A stretch of DNA of 19,449 nt from an uncultured bacterium (GTDB lineage Bacteria > Bacillota_I > Bacilli_A > RF39 > UBA660). The notes beneath the pieces are model-generated. The model was given only the letters and a program-made list of their open reading frames with translations, was not told the origin of the DNA and did not search any database. Location: positions 1 through 19,449 of the forward strand of contig CAJMSU010000024.1 of assembly GCA_905216155.1 (NCBI GenBank), read 5' to 3'. Positions 1-6,461 of the stretch are shown one piece after another (position 1 is the first letter of the stretch; the number at the start of each line of letters is the position of its first letter). The translations under genes and the position numbers were made by a program.

Positions 1-63
1 TGTTTATATTTTATTAATATTTTATATATTATATTTTTAATAATATAAATATTGTTTTATTAG

Positions 64-140
64 TTATTTTAAAGAGAAATAATTGATGTTAAATTTTTGA
101 TTTTTTTAATCGAAGATAACCAATGTTTCACGTGGAACAT
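64..140 (+). repeat. Direct repeat copy 1, ending in parS site 1
   Basis: The first 18 bases (TTATTTTAAAGAGAAATA) are identical to those of copy 2 at 342-359. A diverged middle follows, then a conserved TTTAATCGAAGATAACCAATG block that runs into parS. By eye the two copies are about 80% identical with nearly the same length. Weaker similarity continues about 20 bases upstream. Confidence 0.8.
124..139. promoter_or_regulatory. parS: parS site 1 (ParB/Spo0J binding)
   Basis: TGTTTCACGTGGAACA differs at one base from the perfect 16-bp parS palindrome TGTTTCACGTGAAACA. Read on the other strand it is TGTTCCACGTGAAACA, a natural variant type in B. subtilis. ParB (Spo0J) nucleates here, spreads along DNA as a CTP-dependent clamp and loads SMC to organise and segregate origins. 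The parAB genes are not in the window. Confidence 0.9.
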
Positions 141-341
141 TATAATTTGCATTAATTTTATGCAGATTATTTAGGAAAGTAGTGATGATTGATATAAAAA
201 TGTTTACATAGAACAATGTGTTTGATTATTTTAATAATATAATTTTAATTTTTTATTAATATTTGAGTATTTATAATTTTTTAATATTAGTAGTAAAAGA
301 TAATGTATATTATTTAATACTATAAATATTAAGTTTTTTAT

Positions 342-417
342 TTATTTTAAAGAGAAATAGTTAATGTGTGTATTTCATTTATTTAATCGGAGATAATCAA
401 TGTTTCACGTGAAACAT
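342..417 (+). repeat. Direct repeat copy 2, ending in parS site 2
   Basis: This is the partner of the repeat at 64-140, offset by about 278 bases. It keeps the same order of elements: an 18-base identical start, a variable middle, then TTTAATCGGAGATAATCAATG leading into parS. The GGAG followed eight bases later by ATG looks like a ribosome binding site and start codon, but the frame closes after six codons. Confidence 0.8.
401..416. promoter_or_regulatory. parS: parS site 2 (ParB/Spo0J binding)
   Basis: This is a perfect TGTTTCACGTGAAACA palindrome. The symmetry extends by four bases on each side, giving a 24-bp perfect palindrome from 397 to 420. It lies 277 bases downstream of site 1, within the second copy of a diverged direct repeat. 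Confidence 0.93.
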
Positions 418-541
418 TGATTAAAATTTATTATATGTTACATATAGTTAAAAGTTTAATTAACTTTTTATATAAAATTGATATTTATTGATATATATTT
501 TATATATTGTTTATTACTGTTTAGATATTTTTAATGTATAA

Positions 542-557
542 TGTTTCACGTGAAACA
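542..557. promoter_or_regulatory. parS: parS site 3 (ParB/Spo0J binding)
   Basis: This is a perfect TGTTTCACGTGAAACA palindrome, extended to 24 bp of perfect symmetry at 538-561. It ends about 15 bases upstream of the SRP RNA -35 element, so ParB bound here could influence that promoter. Unlike sites 1 and 2, it is not preceded by the shared repeat sequence. Confidence 0.93.
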
Positions 558-572
558 TTATTGTATTAAGTG

Positions 573-601
573 TTTACAAAATATAAAAATTGTAATAGAA
601 T
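573..601 (+). promoter_or_regulatory. Promoter of SRP RNA
   Basis: The -35 is TTTACA (573-578), the spacer is 17 bases and the -10 is TAGAAT (596-601). The predicted transcription start seven bases downstream is G608, which is exactly the first base of the closing stem of the SRP RNA. That agreement supports both calls. Confidence 0.75.
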
Positions 602-607
602 ATATTT

Positions 608-684
608 GTGCAATAAAAGTCCTAGAACCAGGTCAGAGTTGGAAGACAGCAGCCTTAATAGTAAACTTTTATGTGCACTTTTCT
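608..684 (+). ncRNA. ffs: Signal recognition particle RNA (small, 4.5S-like)
   Basis: This is the RNA of the signal recognition particle, which binds Ffh and targets nascent membrane and secreted proteins. The conserved apical domain is recognisable as GGTCAGAGTTGGAAGACAGC followed by AGCC (631-654), with the GGAA tetraloop at 641-644 and the AGCAG internal-loop side at 648-652. The ends pair: 608-612 with 674-678, and 613-620 with 665-672, with one bulged G. A T-rich tract follows the stem and probably terminates it. At about 75 nt it is the short hairpin form without an Alu domain. In B. subtilis the homologue scr lies between tadA and dnaX; here it is just upstream of tadA. Confidence 0.92.
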
Positions 685-700
685 TTTGGAGTGAAATATT

Positions 701-1159
701 ATGAATAATTATAATGAAAAATATATGAATATGGCTATAGAAGAGGCAAAAGAAGCTTTAAAATTGGGTGAAGTTCCTGTTGGCTGTGTTATAGTTTATG
801 ATAATAATGTTATTGGAGTTGGATATAATCAAAAAGAAAGATGTCAGCTTGTTACTAAACATGCTGAATTAATTGCTATTGAAATGGCATCTAGAACGAT
901 TCAAAACTGGCGATTAAATAATTGTGATATATATATAACGTTGGAACCTTGTCCTATGTGTGCTAGTGCTATAAAGCAGGCTAGAATTAATAACGTTTAT
1001 TGTGGAATCAGTAATTTGGATACTAATAACTTGTTTATTGTTAATAAAATATTTGAGAAGGATAAAATTAATAATGGTGTCCAAATTTATAATAATTTAG
1101 CTGTGGATAAAACGAGATTGTTATTACAGAGTTTCTTTAAAAATCAACGAAAAAAATGA
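701..1159 (+). CDS. tadA: tRNA-specific adenosine deaminase TadA
   Basis: This 152-aa cytidine-deaminase-fold enzyme converts adenosine-34 to inosine in the anticodon of tRNA-Arg(ACG), allowing the wobble reading needed for CGN codons. The zinc site is complete: H54-A-E56, with E56 as the proton shuttle, and P83-C84-P-M-C87. Its length is normal for the family. The ATG at 701 is preceded by GGAG (688-691). The gene lies directly after the SRP RNA and may be partly transcribed from the same promoter. Its last codons run into an A-rich hairpin that appears to terminate transcription before dnaX. The order tadA-dnaX-ybaB-recR matches B. subtilis yaaJ-dnaX-yaaK-recR. Confidence 0.95.
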   Translation: MNNYNEKYMNMAIEEAKEALKLGEVPVGCVIVYDNNVIGVGYNQKERCQLVTKHAELIAIEMASRTIQNWRLNNCDIYITLEPCPMCASAIKQARINNVYCGISNLDTNNLFIVNKIFEKDKINNGVQIYNNLAVDKTRLLLQSFFKNQRKK

Positions 1160-1176
1160 AGTTATCTTCTTTTTTT
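1150..1176 (+). terminator. Rho-independent terminator after tadA
   Basis: A7 (1150-1156) precedes GAAG-TTAT-CTTC (1158-1169), which is followed by T7 (1170-1176). The A and T tracts can extend the four-base GC-containing stem. The symmetry would also work on the minus strand. It overlaps the end of tadA. Confidence 0.6.
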
Positions 1177-1177
1177 A

Positions 1178-1186
1178 TGTTATAAT
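1178..1186 (+). promoter_or_regulatory. Extended -10 promoter of the dnaX operon
   Basis: TG-T-TATAAT (1178-1186) is a perfect extended -10 element with no good -35 at 17 bases. The predicted start is about base 1193, giving a very short leader with the ribosome binding site GGAGG at 1197-1201. This is the last strong promoter I see before 11208. Confidence 0.7.
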
Positions 1187-1207
1187 ATATTCGATTGGAG
1201 GATTTTT

Positions 1208-2929
1208 ATGTATCATGCTTTATATAGAAAATATAGACCTCATACATTTGATGATGTTATTGGACAAGAAAGTATTATTAAAACTTTAAAAAATTCTATT
1301 ATTAATAAAAAATATGGTCATGCATATATGTTTTTTGGACCTAGAGGTACTGGTAAAACAACAATATCTAAAATATTTGCAAGAAGTGTTAATTGTTTGA
1401 ATCCTATTGATGGTAATTCTTGTGGAAAATGTAAAAATTGTTTAAATTCTTATGAAAAAGAATGTGTTGATATTATTGAAATGGATGCTGCTTCTAACAA
1501 TGGTGTTGATGAAATAAGAGAATTGAGAAATAAAATTTCCCTTGTACCGGCTGAACTTAATTATAAGGTATATATAATTGATGAGGTACATATGTTATCA
1601 ATTGGGGCTTTTAATGCTTTGTTAAAAACTTTGGAGGAACCTCCAGAGCATGCAATTTTTATTTTAGCTACAACTGATCCTCAAAAGGTTCCAGATACTA
1701 TTATTTCTAGATGTCAATGCTTTTCTTTTTCTAGAATATCAGAAAATAAAATTGTTGAAAGATTAAAATATGTATGTGAAAAAGAGAATATAGATATTTC
1801 TGATGATGTCCTTTTAGATATAGCTATTTCATCAGATGGTGGTTTGAGAGACGCTTTGGGTATGCTTGATAAATTATCTGTTTATACAACAAATAAAATT
1901 ACTTATGATGATTATATTTCTGTAAGTGGTTTAGTTACTAAGTCCGAAATAAAAAAACTTGCTATAAATATATTAAATGGTGATATGACTTATGTCTTAC
2001 AGACAATTAACAATTTATATGATAGTGGTAAAAATCTTGTCCAGGTTTTTTCAAGAATAATTTATTATATAAAAGACGAAATTGTTAATTATTATTTAAA
2101 TGGTGGTAATTTGGAGTTTGATTTAGATAGTGGAATTACTTTAATTAATTCAATTAACGAAAAAATGTTCGATATTAAAAAAAGTGATAATCCTAAGATA
2201 TATATAGAAATATTTATATTAAACTTTATGGGAAATAATCAAAAAAATATTTCCCGGGAAATAAAACCAATTGATAAAAATATTTCCCATAGCAATTCTG
2301 AATCAAAAATAAAAACTTCAACTAATACTTTAGAGGATAATACAAATATTGTATTAAATGAACGCGATTCAGGATCATTTATAGATTTAAATGATGTTGA
2401 AGATATAGATGATAATCATATCAATAATGAATTTAAACCATATGAGTTACAATTAAGTAATTCAAATATTAAGAAAGTTATGAATATAAGAGTTAATAAT
2501 ACTTTTGCAAAAGCTGATAAAAATGTGTTAAAACAAGAAATAGGTAAGTTAAATAAACTTAATGACTTTACTTTTGATCAAGAAATTGGTTATTTGGTAT
2601 GTGAGATATTAAATTCTAAATTTAGGGTAGCTAGTGATAATATTATTGTTATTAGTTATGAATACGATTCTATAGTTGAGCAAAATTTGTTAAACTTAGA
2701 AAAAATGGAAGAAGTATATAATAAAATTACTAATTCTAATAAAAGTTTTGCTATTATTTCTGATAGTGACTGGGAAAAATATAAAGTTGATTATATAAAA
2801 TCTATAAAATCTGGTACTAAATATACTGAAATTGAAGAGCCAGATATAGTATTTGAGAATATTGAAAATAATGATATAATTAGTAGTAGTGCAATTGATC
2901 TATTTGGTGATATTGTAGAAGTTGAATAA
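1208..2929 (+). CDS. dnaX: DNA polymerase III subunits gamma/tau
   Basis: DnaX is the ATPase motor of the clamp loader that places the beta sliding clamp on primed DNA. The AAA+ core is complete: Walker A GPRGTGKT (44-51), a zinc module with Cys 63, 72, 75 and 78, Walker B DEVH (125-128), the ALLKTLEEPP segment and the SRC arginine-finger motif (167-169). From about residue 345 to 430 there is a low-complexity Asn/Asp/Ser linker, then a tau-type C-terminal domain ending in the typical LFGDIVEVE-like tail. At 573 aa it is a full tau form. GGAGG (1197-1201) fixes the ATG. It heads an operon that includes the delta' gene holB. An A7 run and a Noc-type palindrome lie exactly at the core/linker boundary. 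Confidence 0.97.
   Translation: MYHALYRKYRPHTFDDVIGQESIIKTLKNSIINKKYGHAYMFFGPRGTGKTTISKIFARSVNCLNPIDGNSCGKCKNCLNSYEKECVDIIEMDAASNNGVDEIRELRNKISLVPAELNYKVYIIDEVHMLSIGAFNALLKTLEEPPEHAIFILATTDPQKVPDTIISRCQCFSFSRISENKIVERLKYVCEKENIDISDDVLLDIAISSDGGLRDALGMLDKLSVYTTNKITYDDYISVSGLVTKSEIKKLAINILNGDMTYVLQTINNLYDSGKNLVQVFSRIIYYIKDEIVNYYLNGGNLEFDLDSGITLINSINEKMFDIKKSDNPKIYIEIFILNFMGNNQKNISREIKPIDKNISHSNSESKIKTSTNTLEDNTNIVLNERDSGSFIDLNDVEDIDDNHINNEFKPYELQLSNSNIKKVMNIRVNNTFAKADKNVLKQEIGKLNKLNDFTFDQEIGYLVCEILNSKFRVASDNIIVISYEYDSIVEQNLLNLEKMEEVYNKITNSNKSFAIISDSDWEKYKVDYIKSIKSGTKYTEIEEPDIVFENIENNDIISSSAIDLFGDIVEVE
2248..2263. promoter_or_regulatory. Noc binding site (NBS) inside dnaX
   Basis: TATTTCCCGGGAAATA is a perfect 16-bp palindrome containing ATTTCCCGGGAAAT, the published binding consensus of the nucleoid occlusion protein Noc, a ParB paralogue. 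It lies inside dnaX at about codon 347. Half-sites flank it: GGGAAATA at 2230-2237 and TATTTCCC at 2281-2288. An identical full site occurs at 7301. In this AT-rich sequence two chance copies are unlikely. No noc gene is in the window. Confidence 0.8.
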
Positions 2930-2942
2930 GGGAGGAAAAATT

Positions 2943-3239
2943 ATGAATATACAAGCAATGATGAAACAAGCTCAGGCTTTACAAAAAGATATGATGAAAA
3001 TTAAAGATGAAATTGATAATACTGAATTTACTGGTGAAAGCTCTTTAGTAAAAGTTGTAGTTAAGGGAACTCATGAAGTAGTTAAGGTTGAAATTGATAA
3101 AGAAAATTCTTTAGATGCTGATGATATAGAAATGCTTGAAGATATGCTAGTTGTTGCACTTAATGATGCAAATAAAAAAATAGATAAAACAACAGAAAGT
3201 AAAATGGGAAAATTTGGTAATATTCCTGGTATGTTTTAG
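2943..3239 (+). CDS. Nucleoid-associated protein, YbaB/EbfC family
   Basis: This small dimeric DNA-binding protein (98 aa) is conserved next to dnaX and recR across bacteria. It has the family hallmarks: an N-terminal helix beginning MNIQAMMKQAQALQKDMMKIK, a central EFTGESSLVKVVVKGTHEV strand region, a negatively charged DADDIEMLEDMLVVALNDA helix and a glycine-rich, methionine-containing tail (GKFGNIPGMF). I chose the ATG at 2943 because GGGAGG at 2930-2935 is at proper spacing; an upstream in-frame start at 2922 would lie inside the end of dnaX and has no ribosome binding site. It is likely co-translated with dnaX and recR. In B. subtilis this is yaaK. Confidence 0.93.
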   Translation: MNIQAMMKQAQALQKDMMKIKDEIDNTEFTGESSLVKVVVKGTHEVVKVEIDKENSLDADDIEMLEDMLVVALNDANKKIDKTTESKMGKFGNIPGMF

Positions 3240-3247
3240 GTAGTGTT

Positions 3248-3844
3248 ATGTATCCTGAAAGTATTAAAAATTTAATAGAGTCTTTTAAGTTTTTACCTGG
3301 TATAGGTGAGAAAACGGCTGAAAGACTTGCTTTTTCTATTTTAGACTTAGAAGATGAACAAACTGATATATTTTCAAGTAGTATAGAAGATGTTAAAAAA
3401 AATATCCATAATTGTTCTAAATGTAACACTTTAACTGATAGTGACTTATGTTTTGTTTGTAGTGATGATTCTAGAAATAAAGATTTATTGTGTGTTGTAG
3501 AAGATAGCAAAAATGTTTTCTTATTTGAAAAGTTAGGTATGTTTAATGGAATGTATCATGTTTTAGATGGGTTGATTTCACCTATTGATGGTATTAATCC
3601 TGAAGACATTGGTTTAGATAAATTAATTGATAGAATAAGAAATGAGAAATTTAAGGAAATAATATTTGCATTTAAACCTAGTATAGAAGGTGAAACTACA
3701 GCTTTATATATAAAAAAAGTATTAGATGGTATGGGTGTTAAAATAACTAGATTAGCTAGTGGTGTACCCATGGGTGCTGATATGGAGTATGTTGATAGTT
3801 TAACTTTAGAGAGAGCCTTAAATGATCGTAAAGAAATTGAATAA
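3248..3844 (+). CDS. recR: Recombination mediator RecR
   Basis: RecR forms a DNA-encircling ring and with RecO loads RecA onto SSB-coated single strands during gap repair. The domains are in order: a helix-hairpin-helix (LPGIGEKTAERLAF, 16-29), a Cys4 zinc finger (Cys 56, 59, 68, 71), and a Toprim domain beginning LLCVVEDSKNV (80-90), with Glu85 as the acidic residue and GMYHVLDGLISP following. The C-terminal ASGVPMGADMEYVDSLTLERAL is typical. At 198 aa it is full length. The Shine-Dalgarno sequence is weak (AGGTAGTGTT before the ATG), which fits coupling to the upstream gene eight bases away. Confidence 0.96.
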   Translation: MYPESIKNLIESFKFLPGIGEKTAERLAFSILDLEDEQTDIFSSSIEDVKKNIHNCSKCNTLTDSDLCFVCSDDSRNKDLLCVVEDSKNVFLFEKLGMFNGMYHVLDGLISPIDGINPEDIGLDKLIDRIRNEKFKEIIFAFKPSIEGETTALYIKKVLDGMGVKITRLASGVPMGADMEYVDSLTLERALNDRKEIE

Positions 3845-3856
3845 ATAATAAAAAAA

Positions 3857-3888
3857 ATCATAATCTTCTTATGAGGAGAGATTATGAT
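3857..3888 (+). promoter_or_regulatory. Inverted repeat enclosing the bofA-like start codon
   Basis: ATCATAATCT (3857-3866) and AGATTATGAT (3879-3888) form a perfect 10-bp stem with a 12-base loop. The ATG of the next gene (3884-3886) is in the 3' arm and part of the ribosome binding site (GAGGAG, 3873-3878) is in the loop, so the fold would hide the start codon. Seven A residues at 3851-3857 mean it could instead be a terminator for the minus strand. The structure is seen; a regulatory role is inferred. Confidence 0.5.
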
Positions 3889-4072
3889 AAATTTTATAAA
3901 AAGAATTGTTAAAAATATTGTATTAGGTGCGTTTGTATTATATGGTTATAATTTAATTGCTGTTAATTTTAATATGATGATTCCAATTAATTATATTACT
4001 TTAATAATTGTATCAATTTTGGGTGCACCTGGATTGATAGTATTAATATTATTTAAAGTATTAATTTTATGA
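3884..4072 (+). CDS. BofA-like pro-sigmaK-processing inhibitor
   Basis: This 62-aa hydrophobic protein has two membrane segments. The C-terminal half, MIPINYITLIIVSILGAPGL followed by IVLILFKVLIL, matches the BofA signature (VPIN...GILGIPG...). In B. subtilis BofA sits in the outer forespore membrane with SpoIVFA and holds the intramembrane protease SpoIVFB inactive until the engulfment checkpoint. The position after recR is also that of B. subtilis bofA. It is shorter than BofA (about 87 aa), lacking the N-terminal segment. GAGGAG lies upstream of the ATG. Its TGA stop overlaps the ribosome binding site of holB. The family call is good; activity on a SpoIVFB homologue is inferred. Confidence 0.8.
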   Translation: MINFIKRIVKNIVLGAFVLYGYNLIAVNFNMMIPINYITLIIVSILGAPGLIVLILFKVLIL

Positions 4073-4082
4073 GGTGATTAAA

Positions 4083-4946
4083 ATGAATGATATAGATTTA
4101 AGTTCAAATAACTTTATAGATTTTGTTGATGATATAATGAAATCTGATAAACTATCTCATTCATATTTGATTGAGGTAAATGATGCCGATGATTTTAAAT
4201 ATATTAATTATTTTATTAAATTAATTTTATGTAAAAAAAAGAAGATTGGTTTATCTAATGTTAATTGTTCAGATTGCAATATTTGTAATTTGGTAGACGA
4301 AAAATCATATCCTGATTTAAAAATTATTGAAACTGATGGTCAATGGATTAAGAAAAATCAGTTGATTGATTTAAAAAATGATTTTTTGAATAAGTCATTA
4401 CTTGATAATAAGAAAATATATGTTATAAAGTATGCAGAAAACTTAAATTCTTCATCGGCTAACTCTATTTTAAAATTTTTAGAGGAACCAGAAGATAATA
4501 TTATTGCTATTTTACTAACTAAAAATAGATATAAAGTTATTAATACTATAGTTTCTAGATGTCAATTATTATCGTTGCAAAATAAAGAAAATAAACATAT
4601 TATGAATAATAATGTTATTAAATTTGTTCAATATTTAACTGATCCTAAATCTTTATTTATTAATTATAAGAAAATATGTGAAAATATTTTTATTGATAAA
4701 GATACTACTAAAAATATTTTATTGGAAACAGAATTGTGTTTGGTTAATTATTTAAATTATAAATCAATAGATGATTTTACATTAGATTGTGATTTGGATG
4801 TTGTATCAATTTTAGATAGTATAGATATAAATAAAATTGTCAAATATGTTACTATTATTGAAAATGAAATTGTTAATTTAAATTTTAATGTTAATTTAAA
4901 ATTATGGTTGGATAACTTGTTTTCTAAGATGGTGGAGGTGAAATAA
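4083..4946 (+). CDS. holB: DNA polymerase III subunit delta'
   Basis: Delta' is the rigid stator subunit of the clamp loader. Its 287 aa resemble the DnaX core without a working ATP site: the region after SHSYLIEV (25-32) has no Walker A lysine, as expected for a non-hydrolysing delta'. A zinc module (Cys 50, 62, 65, 68), a NSILKFLEEP segment and the conserved SRCQLLSL arginine-finger motif are present. I chose ATG 4083 because GAGGTGAT (4071-4078) precedes it. The gene ends in a TAATG overlap with ricT. In B. subtilis tmk and yaaR lie just before holB; both are absent here, so the bofA-like gene abuts it directly. Confidence 0.9.
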   Translation: MNDIDLSSNNFIDFVDDIMKSDKLSHSYLIEVNDADDFKYINYFIKLILCKKKKIGLSNVNCSDCNICNLVDEKSYPDLKIIETDGQWIKKNQLIDLKNDFLNKSLLDNKKIYVIKYAENLNSSSANSILKFLEEPEDNIIAILLTKNRYKVINTIVSRCQLLSLQNKENKHIMNNNVIKFVQYLTDPKSLFINYKKICENIFIDKDTTKNILLETELCLVNYLNYKSIDDFTLDCDLDVVSILDSIDINKIVKYVTIIENEIVNLNFNVNLKLWLDNLFSKMVEVK

Positions 4947-5749
4947 TGTATAAAGTTGTACCAGTAATTATAGAAGAAACTAAAAATATTTATTATTTAT
5001 CTCCTGATGATTTAGATCTTAAAGTAAATGATTATGTCATTTTTAACGATGGCAATGGTTTACAATATGGTAGGGTTATAAAAAATATATATGAGGAAAA
5101 GAAAGATAATTTAAATTTACCTTTAAATAAGGTAATTAAAGTAATGACCGAAGATGACTTTAGTCAAATAAGAGAAAATAAGGAAATTGCAGCTCGTGCT
5201 TTAATGGATGCTAAAAAAATTAGTAAAAAATTAAAGCTTGATATGAATTTTGTTGATTCATATTTTACCTTCGATAAAAATCAACTTATATTTTCATTTT
5301 TGTCAGATAACAGGGTTGATTTTAGAGAACTTGCTAAGAAATTAGCTCAAAAATATAAAACTAGGATTGAATTAAGACAAATTGGTGTAAGAGATAAGGC
5401 AAAAAAAATAGGTGGTATAGGTCCTTGTGGTTTATTTCTTTGTTGTAATACTTTTTTAACTGATTTTAATAGTGTTTCGATTAATATGGCAAAAAATCAA
5501 TTTTTGGCTTTAAATCCATCTAAAATTAATGGTATGTGTGGTAGACTTTTATGCTGTTTAGGATATGAAAATGAAACGTATACAGAATTGAAAAGGAATA
5601 TGCCTCGTATTGGGATGATGGCAGATACATCAATGGGAATGGGAAAAGTTGTTGATGTTGATGTTTTTAAAAGAACATATAAGGTAGATTTAAAAGAAAA
5701 AGGTATAATAGAATTTTCAAGGGATAAAGAAAATGTTAGTTCTAAATGA
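4946..5749 (+). CDS. ricT: PSP1-domain protein RicT (YaaT)
   Basis: In B. subtilis RicT forms the Y-complex with RicA and RicF, which carries iron-sulfur clusters and directs RNase Y-dependent mRNA maturation, affecting sporulation, competence and biofilm. This 267-aa protein has the PSP1 architecture and the characteristic cysteine clusters IGPCGLFLCC (Cys 161, 166, 167) and MCGRLLCCLGYE (Cys 198, 203, 204). The start overlaps the holB stop by one base (TAATG) with GGAGGTG upstream, indicating translational coupling. The 3' end overlaps the methyltransferase by 17 bases. The partners ricA and ricF are not in the window, so the exact role here is by homology. Confidence 0.92.
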   Translation: MYKVVPVIIEETKNIYYLSPDDLDLKVNDYVIFNDGNGLQYGRVIKNIYEEKKDNLNLPLNKVIKVMTEDDFSQIRENKEIAARALMDAKKISKKLKLDMNFVDSYFTFDKNQLIFSFLSDNRVDFRELAKKLAQKYKTRIELRQIGVRDKAKKIGGIGPCGLFLCCNTFLTDFNSVSINMAKNQFLALNPSKINGMCGRLLCCLGYENETYTELKRNMPRIGMMADTSMGMGKVVDVDVFKRTYKVDLKEKGIIEFSRDKENVSSK

Positions 5750-6461
5750 TTTAGTTGGTTATAAGAATAGAAAAATATATCAAGATGGAGAGACTTTTTC
5801 TTTTTGTTTGGATAGTATTTTATTAGCTAATTTTACTAATATTAATTATAATGATAAAAAAATTCTTGATTTAGGTTGTGGAAATGGTGTTATTCCTTTA
5901 ATTTTATCTTTAAAAACAAATGCTTTAATTGTTGGAGTTGAAATACAAAAAAGACTTGCTAACATGGCAATTGATTCTATTAAATATAATCATTTAGAAA
6001 ATCAAATAAAAATTATGAATATAGATATGAAAAAATTAATTGATTTTTATGATATAAATAGTTTTGATGTTATTACATGTAATCCACCGTACTTTAAGTG
6101 TAATGAGTTATCTAAAAAAAATTTATCAATTGCGAAAATGAATGCACGTCATGAGGTTAGTATAAATCTAAGTGATATTATTTCTATTTCAAAAAAATTA
6201 TTGAAGAATAAAGGAAAAATTAATTTAATTCATAGATGTGATCGATTAGTAGAAGTAATTAATTTATTGAAAATGAATGGTATAGAACCAAAAAAAATTC
6301 AATTTATTTATAATAATCAAAATAGTTCTGCAAAACTTTTTTTAATACAGGGTATAAAAAATGGTAGAGAGGGTTTAATTGTTAGTGATCCAATAATTTT
6401 ATATAATAATGATGGAACAATGAATGATAAATATAAATTAATTTTAGAGGAGGTACAATAA
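5733..6461 (+). CDS. tRNA1(Val) A37 N6-methyltransferase family protein
   Basis: This is an S-adenosylmethionine-dependent class I methyltransferase of 242 aa. The SAM loop is ILDLGCGNGVIPLI (44-57) and the catalytic motif IV is NPPYF (117-121), typical of N6-adenine methyltransferases. Length and position after ricT match B. subtilis yabB, related to E. coli TrmN6 (YfiC), which modifies A37 of tRNA-Val. Substrate identity is inferred from family and synteny. The ATG at 5733 lies inside the end of ricT; the other nearby ATG (5746) is in a different frame. yabA, which separates these genes in B. subtilis, is absent. Confidence 0.85.
   Translation: MLVLNDLVGYKNRKIYQDGETFSFCLDSILLANFTNINYNDKKILDLGCGNGVIPLILSLKTNALIVGVEIQKRLANMAIDSIKYNHLENQIKIMNIDMKKLIDFYDINSFDVITCNPPYFKCNELSKKNLSIAKMNARHEVSINLSDIISISKKLLKNKGKINLIHRCDRLVEVINLLKMNGIEPKKIQFIYNNQNSSAKLFLIQGIKNGREGLIVSDPIILYNNDGTMNDKYKLILEEVQ

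Larger units (their letters stand above)
1..607. other. Non-coding AT-rich region with parS cluster
   Basis: This roughly 600-base stretch has no ORF of useful length on either strand. It is extremely AT-rich. It holds three ParB-type palindromes, a diverged direct repeat containing two of them, and the promoter of the SRP RNA. I found no tRNA and no consensus DnaA box (TTATCCACA) here, so I do not call it oriC, although its gene neighbourhood is origin-proximal. Confidence 0.8.

Noticed and set aside
1..607. Chromosomal replication origin (oriC)
   Set aside because: The region is AT-rich and near parS sites, but I find no DnaA-box cluster and dnaA is not in the window.
541..714. ORF starting in parS site 3 and reading through the SRP RNA
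   Set aside because: It has no ribosome binding site, and its sequence is fully explained by the parS palindrome, the promoter and the SRP RNA.
3160..3861. Minus-strand ORFs opposite ybaB and recR
   Set aside because: They are antisense shadows of two clear conserved genes, without ribosome binding sites or recognisable domains.
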